Source: Chromatiaceae bacterium
Lineage (GTDB): Bacteria; Pseudomonadota; Gammaproteobacteria; Chromatiales; Chromatiaceae
Direction of reading: 5' to 3'
Assembly (NCBI GenBank): GCA_024235215.1
Contig: JACKMU010000006.1
Span: 62,001-126,000, forward strand
Length of the DNA stretch: 64,000 nucleotides
This document shows, piece after piece, positions 1-8,443 of this stretch (position 1 is the stretch's first letter; each line of letters begins with the position of its first letter). The notes below the pieces were generated by a model. The model was given only the letters and a program-made list of their open reading frames with translations, ran no database searches and was not told where the DNA came from. The translations under genes and the position numbers were made by a program.

Positions 1-427
1 CGGGATCCATCTCCTTCGAGCTCCGGCTGTCTTGTTTGAAACCAGCATTATAGTCGGAGTCAGCTGGGTTGAAAAAATTGCCCGGCGGCGTGGTTACCTC
101 TCAATGACCAGAATTTGGTCAGCCTGGGGAAACCCGCCTGGACTGGCATGGCTTCACTGGGAACCTGTCCTGCCGGCAAAACCAAAGGGGTGCTCCTGTT
201 TCAGCCAACGGCTACCGCTGCCTGTTCAGACTCTCTTCAGCAACCGGCGGGTGACGAAACACAAAGTTATGTATTTGTCACCGACTCCGGTTGGGTGCCA
301 ATAAAGTTTTCCTCCCGACTGCCGAACTACTGCGCAAGCGATTGTTGAACCCATTTACAGAACGATCAGGAGTGGCTGTTCAGTGTATTGATACAGCCGG
401 ACAGAAACTACAGCGAGATCCCAGATA
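1..427. other. Gene-free leader before the chemoreceptor gene
   Basis: I find no recognisable gene, tRNA or strong terminator in this stretch. The open frames are short, overlap each other and show no family motif. It probably holds the end of an upstream untranslated region and the promoter of the chemoreceptor gene at 428. I could not fix a -10/-35 pair with confidence. Confidence 0.4.
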
Positions 428-1999
428 ATGAAAATCAACCAACCGGTGACGAACAGGGAGAGGGAAGTCACATCAACGCACAACATCCTGTCGACAACCG
501 ACCTCAAAGGTGCCATTACCTATATCAATCCCGACTTTATCGAGGTCAGTGGATTCAACGAGGAAGAGTTGTTGCATAAGAACCACAATATCGTTCGCCA
601 CCCCGATATGCCCCCAGCGGCTTTCGCGAACCTGTGGGAGGAGGTGAAAGCGGGCAAGCCGTGGATGGGTTTGGTGAAAAATCGCTGTAAAAACGGTGAT
701 CACTATTGGGTGGATGCCTTCGTGATGCCGATTCGGCAGGAGGGTGCCACCGTCGAATATCAGTCTGTGCGCTACAAAGCGGATAGAGACGCGGTCAACC
801 GCGCGATTCCCATCTATCAGCGCCTGCTTGCCGGCAAGAGATTTCAGGTAAAGCTCTCCGCCCGACTCTCCCTGACGCAAAAGCTGGTGCTGGGAAACCT
901 TGTGGCGTTGCTGCCCGCCGCGGTTTTCTCCCTGATGCCTGCGCTCACCGCGCTATTGCCGTTCGCTGTGCTCCTCACCGCCCTCCTCACGGTCGGGGTG
1001 AACGTGGTGCTGATGCTGCCAATGCGTCGGATTCTCTCGTTGGCGCGTGAGATCTACGATCAGCCGGTAATGCGGCGCATCTACACCGGACGAGACGACG
1101 AATTCGGGCAGATCCAGCTGGCATTGCGCATGCAGAAATCACAGCTCAATGCGGTCATCGGGCGGCTCTCCGACACGGCCAGAATTTTAGACAAGGTCGC
1201 CACGGTCACCTCGCAAACCTCGGAACAGGCGAATCAGGGAGTGGAGGCGCAACAACAGCACGAACTGGTCCAGCTGGCAACGGCGATGACCGAGATGGTG
1301 GCGACGGTGCAGGAGATCGCCCGCAGCTCTGTTCATGCGGCCGACGCGGCCGCGGTGGGGCAAAAGGAGACCGGCTCCGGAAAAGCGGTCGTCGAGCACA
1401 CCATCTCCGCGATCAATGGCCTGGCCGTTGAAGTGCAATCCGCGGGTGAGGTGATTGAAAAGCTGTCACGACAAAGTGCCAATATCGTCAAAGTGCTCGA
1501 TGTCATCAAGGGGATTGCCGAGCAGACCAACCTGTTGGCTTTGAATGCCGCCATCGAAGCGGCGCGGGCGGGTGAGAACGGGCGCGGGTTTGCGGTCGTG
1601 GCGGATGAGGTCCGCACGCTGGCGAACCGTACCACCGAATCGGCCAGAGAGATCGAAAAGATGATCGAAGAGCTGCAAACCGGCAGCCGGCAGGCGGTCG
1701 ATGTGATGCATCGCAGTCGCAAGGAGGCGCAACACAGCGTTGAGTTCGCCGCCAAGGCCGGCTCCGCGTTGACGGCGATCGCCAATGCGATCGATGACAT
1801 CACCGATATGAATCACCAGATCGCCACCGCGTCGGAAGAGCAGAGTACCGTTGCCGAGGAGATCAATCAGAATGCAGTCACTATCAGTCAGGTCGCCGAA
1901 ACGACCGCACTGGGTGCCAAGCAGAGTGTGGCCGCCACACAGGAGATGCTCGGCTCGATCCAGCGCATGCTGGGCCTGGTGAAGCAGTTCAAAGGCTGA
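428..1999 (+). CDS. PAS-domain methyl-accepting chemotaxis protein (Aer-like)
   Basis: This 523-residue chemoreceptor probably senses redox state or an intracellular signal and passes it to CheA/CheW. Residues about 15-115 form a PAS domain of the Aer type (ITYINPDFIEVSGF, then NIVRHPDMP). A hydrophobic hairpin at about 149-199 is the membrane anchor. The rest is the cytoplasmic signalling coiled coil, whose conserved tip (EQTNLLALNAAIEAARAG) lies near residues 370-390. There is no periplasmic domain and no C-terminal CheR-binding pentapeptide. The PAS-membrane-hairpin-MCP order matches Aer, but I cannot tell whether FAD or haem is bound. The gene stands alone and is convergent with the ABC operon that follows. 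Family certain, ligand unknown. Confidence 0.93.
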   Translation: MKINQPVTNREREVTSTHNILSTTDLKGAITYINPDFIEVSGFNEEELLHKNHNIVRHPDMPPAAFANLWEEVKAGKPWMGLVKNRCKNGDHYWVDAFVMPIRQEGATVEYQSVRYKADRDAVNRAIPIYQRLLAGKRFQVKLSARLSLTQKLVLGNLVALLPAAVFSLMPALTALLPFAVLLTALLTVGVNVVLMLPMRRILSLAREIYDQPVMRRIYTGRDDEFGQIQLALRMQKSQLNAVIGRLSDTARILDKVATVTSQTSEQANQGVEAQQQHELVQLATAMTEMVATVQEIARSSVHAADAAAVGQKETGSGKAVVEHTISAINGLAVEVQSAGEVIEKLSRQSANIVKVLDVIKGIAEQTNLLALNAAIEAARAGENGRGFAVVADEVRTLANRTTESAREIEKMIEELQTGSRQAVDVMHRSRKEAQHSVEFAAKAGSALTAIANAIDDITDMNHQIATASEEQSTVAEEINQNAVTISQVAETTALGAKQSVAATQEMLGSIQRMLGLVKQFKG

Positions 2000-2023
2000 C
2001 CGGATTACTCGCACCACTGTCGG

Positions 2024-2048
2024 ACGGCCCCTGTTGAGCGGGGGCCGT
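2024..2048. terminator. GC-rich hairpin between convergent genes
   Basis: An 8-bp perfect stem (ACGGCCCC / GGGGCCGT) encloses a 9-nt loop, 25 bases after the chemoreceptor stop. There is no clear U-tract, so it is either a weak terminator or an RNA-stabilising hairpin. Confidence 0.4.
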
Positions 2049-2163
2049 TGCTCGCGCTGCAACCGGGTCGGTGACGGACGCGGTACGCTCCGCGGCGCTG
2101 TTCAAGAGTGTCTTCGCACATCCATCCCATTCACTACTCGCATACAAATTCACCACCAGCGGA

Positions 2164-3249
2164 TCAATCGGTCAGGAACCGTGCCTGATCAGGTGGCAGC
2201 GCCAATTCGATCTGTTCGCCAACGGTCAGGCTGGGAGCGCCGAGCTGGTGGATCTGGTCGAACAGGATGGTCTGGTCGTGCAGCGTGACCGAGTAGCGGA
2301 TCAGATTGCCGAGGAACTCACGTTGCTGGATATGTCCAGTGAAGCGGATCGTGCCGGATGCCGGCTCGCTGTCGGGACCGATGAGCAAGAGGTGCTGTGG
2401 TCGGAACATCAGTGTCACGCGTGCCACCTCAGGCACGGCATCGGGCAGCGGGATCTGCAGTGCTCCGCCGGTTTGCAGCACCCTGCCTCCCGGGACCGCT
2501 GCGGTCTCTCCGTCGAGCAGGTTGGCGCTGCCCAGGAAACGTGCCACAAAGCGGTTGACGGGATTGTCGTACATCGTCATTGGTGCCCCTACCTGCTGCA
2601 GAACACCGTCGTTGAGTACCGCCATCCGGTCGGCGACCGTGTTGGCCTCCTCCTGGTCGTGGGTGACGAAGATGGTGGTGATCCCGAGTCGACGCTGCAG
2701 CTCACGGATTTCGCTGCGCATCCGTATGCGCAGATTCGCATCCAGATTGGAGAGGGGTTCGTCGAGCAGTAGCACCCTGGGTTCGATCACGATGGTGCGC
2801 GCCAATGCGACACGCTGCTGCTGGCCACCGGACAGCTGTGACGGGTGGCGGTCGGCCAGGTCACGCAAGCCTACCACATCGAGTGCGGCATCGACCCGTT
2901 CGCGAATCTCGGCCGCTGGCAGGCGGCGCTCCTCCAGACCGAAAGCGACGTTGCGGCGCACCGACAAGTGCGGCCACAGTGCGTAGTTCTGAAACACCAT
3001 GCCAACACTGCGTTTCCATGGCGGCAGGCGGGCAACATCCTCTCCATCGATCAGCACCTGACCGCTCGGGGTTGGGCCAAAACCGGCGATCAGGCGCAGC
3101 AGCGTGGACTTGCCGGAGCCGGAGGGGCCGAGAAAGGCGAAGAACTCGCCGGCCCCGATGTCGAGGTCGATATTCCGTAATACCAGGTTATCGCCAAAGG
3201 CGAGCGCGACATCGCGCAACTTCACGCTAACGCTTTTCGAATCAGACAT
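2164..3249 (-). CDS. ABC transporter ATP-binding protein (Fe3+/phosphonate-type importer)
   Basis: This is the ATPase of a binding-protein-dependent importer, 361 residues. It shows Walker A (GPSGSGKST, about 41-49), the signature LSGGQQQRVAL (about 138-148) and Walker B LLLDEP, followed by a TOBE-like C-terminal region. This is the FbpC/PotA/CysA architecture. It is the last gene of a leftward operon after the fused permease (10-nt gap) and the binding protein. Such systems carry ferric iron, 2-aminoethylphosphonate, thiamine, polyamines or phosphoglycerate. The sequence does not settle which. Confidence 0.92.
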   Translation of the reverse strand: MSDSKSVSVKLRDVALAFGDNLVLRNIDLDIGAGEFFAFLGPSGSGKSTLLRLIAGFGPTPSGQVLIDGEDVARLPPWKRSVGMVFQNYALWPHLSVRRNVAFGLEERRLPAAEIRERVDAALDVVGLRDLADRHPSQLSGGQQQRVALARTIVIEPRVLLLDEPLSNLDANLRIRMRSEIRELQRRLGITTIFVTHDQEEANTVADRMAVLNDGVLQQVGAPMTMYDNPVNRFVARFLGSANLLDGETAAVPGGRVLQTGGALQIPLPDAVPEVARVTLMFRPQHLLLIGPDSEPASGTIRFTGHIQQREFLGNLIRYSVTLHDQTILFDQIHQLGAPSLTVGEQIELALPPDQARFLTD

Positions 3250-3258
3250 GATGGCTCG

Positions 3259-4980
3259 TTATTCCAGAGTTGGGTCGACCTCGCCGATGACGCGGTCGCT
3301 GCTACGCAGGCGGCGGCTCTGCTCGATGATGCGGTGCGACAGATAAGTGCCCAGGCCGACGATGACTACCGCGATGATGCCGAGCGCCGCCCCCGGCCCA
3401 CGACCCGCGGCCGATTGCATGAAGACGTAGATACCGTAGGCCAGTGGTGCATCCGACTGCTGTCCGACCAGCATCAGCGTGGCCGACAGCTCCACCGCCG
3501 CAGTGGCAAAGCTGGTGACGAACCCGGCCAGGATACCCCCCGACATCAGCGGTACGGTGATGCGCCATACAGTGCGCGATGTGGTTGCACCGAGGTTCTG
3601 CGCCGCCTCTTCCAGTGTGATGCTGACCTGCTGCAGCGCGGCAACGCAGGCGCGTAACGCATAGGGGAGGCGCCTGATCGACAGCGCGATGACCAGGATC
3701 ACCCACCAGGAGGAGAGCGGCTGTTCGCTGAACGGTACCTGCCAGCCGTGGAACAGGCGCAGGTAGCCGATACCCAGCACCACACCGGGAATGGCCAACG
3801 CCACCGTGGCGCTGTAGTCGAGCCATTTGCGTCCTGGCAGGCCGGTGCGCCAGACAATATAGGCGATCGCGGTGCCGAGCATCACGTCGATACTGGCCGC
3901 CAGACCGGCATACAACAGTGTATTGGTGATGTATTGGGAGGAGGTCTCGAAAACGCGCAGATAGTGATCGATTGTATAGGCGTCGGGCAGCACCGCAAAC
4001 GACCAGACAGTGCCGAACGACAGCAGCAGCAGACCGATGTGAGGGGCCAGCACGAAAGCCAGGATGAGCAGGATCACCGCGTACGCACCACTCTTCTCCC
4101 AACGTCGCAGGTCGCGCTTGAGCAGTCCGCCACCTCCTTTCTGCACGGAGGCGTAGTCCCGTCCGCGCAATGCCAGAAAAGAGGCCCATAGCGAGAAGAT
4201 TGAAAAGAGCACCAGCATCACCGAGATCACATAGCCCATTGGATCGGTGATGCCGATCGAACTGATGCGCAGATAGGCTTGCGGTGCGAGCATTTTGTTG
4301 ACATTCAAAAGCAGTGGTGTACCCAGGTCATCGAACACCTTCAGGAACACCAGCGAGGCGCCGGCGATGTAGCCCGGCATCGCCAGGGGAAAGACGATGC
4401 GGCGGAACAGCCGGATACCGCTGCTGCCGAGGTTCTGCGCCGACTCCTCCAGCGAGCGGTCGATATTGGCCAGGCTGGCCGACAGGTTGGTCAGGATAAA
4501 CGGGAAGTAGTGGATGCTCTCGACCAGAATGACGCCGTTGAGCCCCTCCATGAACGGGAGGGTGAAGCCGAAGTGCTCATCCAGCAGCAGGTTGACGCTG
4601 CCGTTGCTGCCGAACAGCAGTTGCATCGCCACGGCACCGACGAACGGCGGCATGATCAGCGGGATCACCCCGAGTGTCTGGATCAGCACCGCTCCGCCGA
4701 AATTGAAGCGCGTGGTGAAATAGGCCAGCGGTATCGCGATACTGCTGGCCAGCAGCACCGACATTCCAGCCACATAGAGTGAGTTCCAGAATGACTCGCG
4801 AAACAGCGAGGTGTTGAAGAAGTCCTGAAAATTGACCCACGTGAAAGTGCCGGTGGCCGGGTCCTGGAAGGCAACCAGGATCACCTTGAGTACCGGAATC
4901 ACCAGGAAAGCGGCAACAAAGAAAGCCAGCGATACCCCAACACCGGTGGGGCCCCAGCGAAATCGGACAGCAGCAGACAT
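3259..4980 (-). CDS. ABC transporter permease, two fused BPD domains (FbpB/ThiP-like)
   Basis: This 573-residue inner-membrane protein has about twelve hydrophobic helices in two homologous halves. Each half carries the EAA loop that contacts the ATPase (EESAQNLGSSGIRLFRRIVF in the first, EEAAQNLGATTSRTVWRITV in the second). Fusing both permease halves in one chain is typical of FbpB, ThiP and phosphonate-type PhnU/V systems. It lies between the binding-protein gene (66-nt gap) and the ATPase gene on the same strand, so one transcript probably makes the whole importer. Substrate unknown. Confidence 0.92.
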   Translation of the reverse strand: MSAAVRFRWGPTGVGVSLAFFVAAFLVIPVLKVILVAFQDPATGTFTWVNFQDFFNTSLFRESFWNSLYVAGMSVLLASSIAIPLAYFTTRFNFGGAVLIQTLGVIPLIMPPFVGAVAMQLLFGSNGSVNLLLDEHFGFTLPFMEGLNGVILVESIHYFPFILTNLSASLANIDRSLEESAQNLGSSGIRLFRRIVFPLAMPGYIAGASLVFLKVFDDLGTPLLLNVNKMLAPQAYLRISSIGITDPMGYVISVMLVLFSIFSLWASFLALRGRDYASVQKGGGGLLKRDLRRWEKSGAYAVILLILAFVLAPHIGLLLLSFGTVWSFAVLPDAYTIDHYLRVFETSSQYITNTLLYAGLAASIDVMLGTAIAYIVWRTGLPGRKWLDYSATVALAIPGVVLGIGYLRLFHGWQVPFSEQPLSSWWVILVIALSIRRLPYALRACVAALQQVSITLEEAAQNLGATTSRTVWRITVPLMSGGILAGFVTSFATAAVELSATLMLVGQQSDAPLAYGIYVFMQSAAGRGPGAALGIIAVVIVGLGTYLSHRIIEQSRRLRSSDRVIGEVDPTLE

Positions 4981-5046
4981 GATGAGCGCAATGAACCTCG
5001 GCGGGCGGCGGTCCGGAGTGGATCTCCGGTTCGCCGCTGCGCTCGA

Positions 5047-6387
5047 TTATCTGACCAGCAGAGCAGCCTCTTTAGCGAGTTTTTCCGCCTCGGCATAGTT
5101 GCTGCGGGCGAAGTTGTCCCAGCGTTGCTCAACTTCGGCTTGACGCTGCGGTACCTCGTCGGTGGCTTTTTTGCGCTTCTTGGTGAAGACCGCGACAAAT
5201 GCCGGGTCGCTCGCCTCCGTCTCGGTGACCGGCAGCGCGGCGATCAGCCCGCGGGCCTTGGTAATCAGCTCCTGGGCGGTCGGGTTGGGTTTTTCCACCA
5301 GCGCCGCCTCGGCCTCTTGGATAGCCTTCGTTGCGGCTTGCAGCTCTTCGATACGGAAGGTGATCAGCTGGTCAAACAGTGAGTTGACCAGATTGTAGCG
5401 CCCCTCCGACAGGTCGGAATCGAAGGTTACCGCCGCACCGATCGACTTGTCCTCAAACGGGTTTGGCAGTCCCGGCGGTGCCTTGGCATAGATTGCCGGC
5501 TTGACCGGCAGGCGCTGAATCTTCGGATCGAACAGCAGCTCCTGGCCTTCGTCGGAGAGCAGGTAGTCGATGAAAGCTGCAGCCGCCTGGGGGTGTGGTG
5601 CCTCCTTGACCATGCCGACGTTGGCCGGCACCAGTGCAGTGATGGTCGGGTAGACGAATTCCACCGGGAAACCGGAGGCCTTCGACGAATAGGAGAAGAA
5701 GTCGATCACAATGCCGAGCCCGAACTCGCCGCTGTTGACGCCATCCGGTACGCCAAAGCTGCGCTCGGTGATGGTCTTGAAGTTGCCGGCCAGCTCCTTC
5801 ATGGTGGCCCAGCCCTGGTCCCAACCCTCACCCTGCAGGATCGCTTCGACGGTGAGGTGGGTGGTTCCCGAGCGGGACGGTGCCGACATGCCGACATGGC
5901 CGAAGTAGATCGGCTGCTTGAGGTCGTCCCACTCCCTGGGAACCGGTAGTCTCTTCGCCTTCAGATAACGGGTGTTGTACATGATGCCATAGCCAGAGGC
6001 GGCGAATCCGAAGAAATAACGGTCCGGATCGTTGATCGGAAAGGAGCCGATCAGGTCCGGGATACCCTCGGATGTTGGCTGGTAGGGCTGCAGCAGACCC
6101 TTGCCCTTGAGCACCCCGAAGGCATCGGGTGCGGAAACCCAGAAGAGATCAGTGGTGTTGGTGCCGGCCGTCTCCTGAATGTACTTCACTCCGGCCGAGG
6201 TCTTTTTGTTCAGCACTTCAACCTTGGTCTCAGGGTGTTGCTTCTCGAAAGCTGCCTGGAAGACGCTGGTCAGGTCTTCCGGGAAAGAGGTGACGATTAC
6301 GAGCTTCTCTTCAAGCGCCTGCGCTGATAAACAGACCGTAGCAAACAGTGGGATCAACAGCGTACGCAGCCAGCATAGCTTGTTCAT
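5047..6387 (-). CDS. Periplasmic substrate-binding protein of the ABC importer
   Basis: A signal peptide at residues 1-24 (hydrophobic core, AQA cleavage region) leads into a type-II periplasmic-binding fold of the Fe3+/thiamine/phosphonate family (LVIVTSFPEDLTSVFQAAFE; later NVGMVKEAPHPQAAAAFIDY). At 446 residues it is about 100 longer than a typical FbpA. The extra C-terminal part is charged and helical (AATKAIQEAEAALVEKPN and onward). I see no obvious paired-tyrosine iron site, so I do not call it ferric-binding. It is the first gene of the leftward operon. Confidence 0.88.
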   Translation of the reverse strand: MNKLCWLRTLLIPLFATVCLSAQALEEKLVIVTSFPEDLTSVFQAAFEKQHPETKVEVLNKKTSAGVKYIQETAGTNTTDLFWVSAPDAFGVLKGKGLLQPYQPTSEGIPDLIGSFPINDPDRYFFGFAASGYGIMYNTRYLKAKRLPVPREWDDLKQPIYFGHVGMSAPSRSGTTHLTVEAILQGEGWDQGWATMKELAGNFKTITERSFGVPDGVNSGEFGLGIVIDFFSYSSKASGFPVEFVYPTITALVPANVGMVKEAPHPQAAAAFIDYLLSDEGQELLFDPKIQRLPVKPAIYAKAPPGLPNPFEDKSIGAAVTFDSDLSEGRYNLVNSLFDQLITFRIEELQAATKAIQEAEAALVEKPNPTAQELITKARGLIAALPVTETEASDPAFVAVFTKKRKKATDEVPQRQAEVEQRWDNFARSNYAEAEKLAKEAALLVR

Positions 6388-6790
6388 GGTGAAGCACCTC
6401 GCAAGGATGGGCAGACAGTCGGTTGTCTGCGGATTTTATAGTACGGTTTGTCAACTATATGTCTACGCAATGGACATTGGCAACCACCGCATTGCTGCCA
6501 CTGTGGGTGGCTCAAATGCGTGGGTGGAACTTAATGCAACCTGGCAGGTGCGTCGTTCCGTAGCCGGCCTGGCCTGTGTTCAACGCCGGAAGACCCCGGT
6601 ATCGACTCAGATCGGTAACACTCCGCAGGACCAGGCGTGTTGCCGAGCCGGGGAGATCGACACAGGCCCATAAGATTTTGGCGGGCGTTATGCCAAGGGC
6701 GGTTATTTACCCTGACGGGCAACAGTCGAAGTGCTCAGCCAGCCGTTCGCGTACGCCTGCCGGAGTGTCATTTCAGCTTGAGGAGGGCGA
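6388..6790. other. Intergenic region between the ABC operon and eptA-like gene
   Basis: About 400 bases with no supported gene. The end near 6388-6450 must hold the leftward ABC-operon promoter. The end near 6790 lies just past the stop of the EptA-like gene. I looked for TPP, cobalamin and similar riboswitch cores upstream of the binding-protein gene and found none. Confidence 0.4.
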
Positions 6791-8443
6791 TCAAGGATAG
6801 CTGTGGGCGAAACTCACCATATCTTTGTCGCGCTGGTAGATTTCACTTTTTACTTCAAACAAGCCAAGCAAGGTGTGGAACAGGTTGTCGTGCGAGAATG
6901 GTTCGCTTGCGGTTTGTTTGGTTGCAACCAGGTCGATATCCGTATTCTGTTCCGCACTCCACAGAATCGCGGGAACATGGGTTTGTGCGGCGGGTGCCAG
7001 CGCGTAGGGTATGCCGTGCAGATAGATGCCCATCTCCCCGAGAGATTCCCCATGATCACTCATGTACAACATGGAGGTTTGATACTGAGCTGATTGGGTC
7101 TTCAGCCATGCGATGACCCGGCTCAAAAAGTAGTCCGTGTATAAAATCGTGTTGTCGTAGGTGTTCACCACGGCTTCCCGGGTGCAGTCATTCAGCTGGT
7201 TTGATCTGCATGTCGGGGTGAATTTTTCGAATTCGGATGGATACCGCTTGAAATAGGCAGGACCGTGGCTCCCCATCTGATGCATCACGATGAGAATATC
7301 CTTGTCCTGATGCTGTGCTAACCAGGTATCCAGGCCTGTCAGCATACCCTCATCTCGGCACTCCAGATCACATACCGGGTTGATCTCCGGTTTACGCAAA
7401 TCCTGGAACTCCACCCGGTTGGCAATGCCTTTGGCGCCTCCCGAATTATTGTCCCGCCACAGTATCTGCACGCCCGCGCGCTGCAGCACATCGAGTATGT
7501 TTTCCGTATGGGCGGCAATTTTTTCGTCATAACTATTTCGTTCTGAAAAAGAGAACATACAGGGAAGAGAAACCGCGGTGGATGTTCCGCAGGAAGAGAC
7601 TTGGGTGAAGCTGACCAGGTTCTCTCTGGAGAGCAGTGGATTGGTTTCCCGTTGGTAGCCATTGAGCGAGAAGTGGTCCGCCCGGGCAGTTTCGCCGATT
7701 ACCAGGACCACCAGTTCGTTGTGGGGGTCGGACGCCGGTATCGTTGCATCACTGCCGATGGTAGCCAGTGTTTTCGGTTCCACGCCTTCAAGCCTGCTGT
7801 TGGTGTACTTCCCCAAGGAGTAGAGCAACGTCGTGGGATTGGCGTAATAGCGGACAAGCTTGTGGAGGCGGAAAAACGATGCGTAAAAATCACCCGAACT
7901 GTAGATGATGATGACGGCGGTTATCAGACTCACCGAGGCCAGTACCAAGCGCTTTTTCAAATCCCGACCGAGCGAGTCACGCCTGATCCGGATGTTGTAA
8001 ACGAGCAAGCCCGGCAGGGCGCCGAGGAGAAGCAGATAAGCGATCAAACGAAGATCGAGCAGATCATGGATCTCGGCGCTATCGGTTTCCAGCGTGTTGT
8101 TTATCATCTCGCTGCTGATGATGATCTTGTAGGTGTCGACGAAATATGCAGTTATCGAAGAGATCAGCAGCAGCGCGATCACAAGGGGTTTGAGCAACCG
8201 GGAAAAACCCAGCAGCGACAGCATCAGCGTCAACACACAGCCATGAATGATGGCGATGGAAACCAGCCGCAGCCACAGGTCATCCATGCCATCGTAGGTT
8301 TCGATGAATCTCTGCAGGAAAGTGAAATTGTGGAATACAACCAGAAACAGCGCCACCGTCAGGATCAGCGTCGTTTTACTTACCCCCGGATACTGCTGTA
8401 CAACGCGTGACGCCGTTCCCTTCGCGATGAGACCCACGCTCAA
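6791..8443 (-). CDS. eptA: Lipid A phosphoethanolamine transferase (EptA/sulfatase-like)
   Basis: This 550-residue inner-membrane enzyme should transfer phosphoethanolamine from phosphatidylethanolamine to lipid A, changing surface charge and polymyxin susceptibility. Five hydrophobic helices fill about residues 1-190. The periplasmic alkaline-phosphatase-fold domain follows, with VIGETARADHFSLNGY (metal Glu), the nucleophile region SSCGTSTAVSLPCMFS and the metal site SDHGESLGE. The start appears to be TTG at 8443, giving a TTGA overlap with the stop of the SLC13 gene; GTG at 8437 is the alternative. Translational coupling to the transporter is likely. The exact acceptor, lipid A or another glycolipid, is not shown by sequence. 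Confidence 0.9.
   Translation of the reverse strand: MSVGLIAKGTASRVVQQYPGVSKTTLILTVALFLVVFHNFTFLQRFIETYDGMDDLWLRLVSIAIIHGCVLTLMLSLLGFSRLLKPLVIALLLISSITAYFVDTYKIIISSEMINNTLETDSAEIHDLLDLRLIAYLLLLGALPGLLVYNIRIRRDSLGRDLKKRLVLASVSLITAVIIIYSSGDFYASFFRLHKLVRYYANPTTLLYSLGKYTNSRLEGVEPKTLATIGSDATIPASDPHNELVVLVIGETARADHFSLNGYQRETNPLLSRENLVSFTQVSSCGTSTAVSLPCMFSFSERNSYDEKIAAHTENILDVLQRAGVQILWRDNNSGGAKGIANRVEFQDLRKPEINPVCDLECRDEGMLTGLDTWLAQHQDKDILIVMHQMGSHGPAYFKRYPSEFEKFTPTCRSNQLNDCTREAVVNTYDNTILYTDYFLSRVIAWLKTQSAQYQTSMLYMSDHGESLGEMGIYLHGIPYALAPAAQTHVPAILWSAEQNTDIDLVATKQTASEPFSHDNLFHTLLGLFEVKSEIYQRDKDMVSFAHSYP

Noticed and set aside
6600..6790. Possible attC-like core (GGGCGTTATG) upstream of 6790
   Set aside because: No paired RYYYAAC arm or conserved inner boxes around it.
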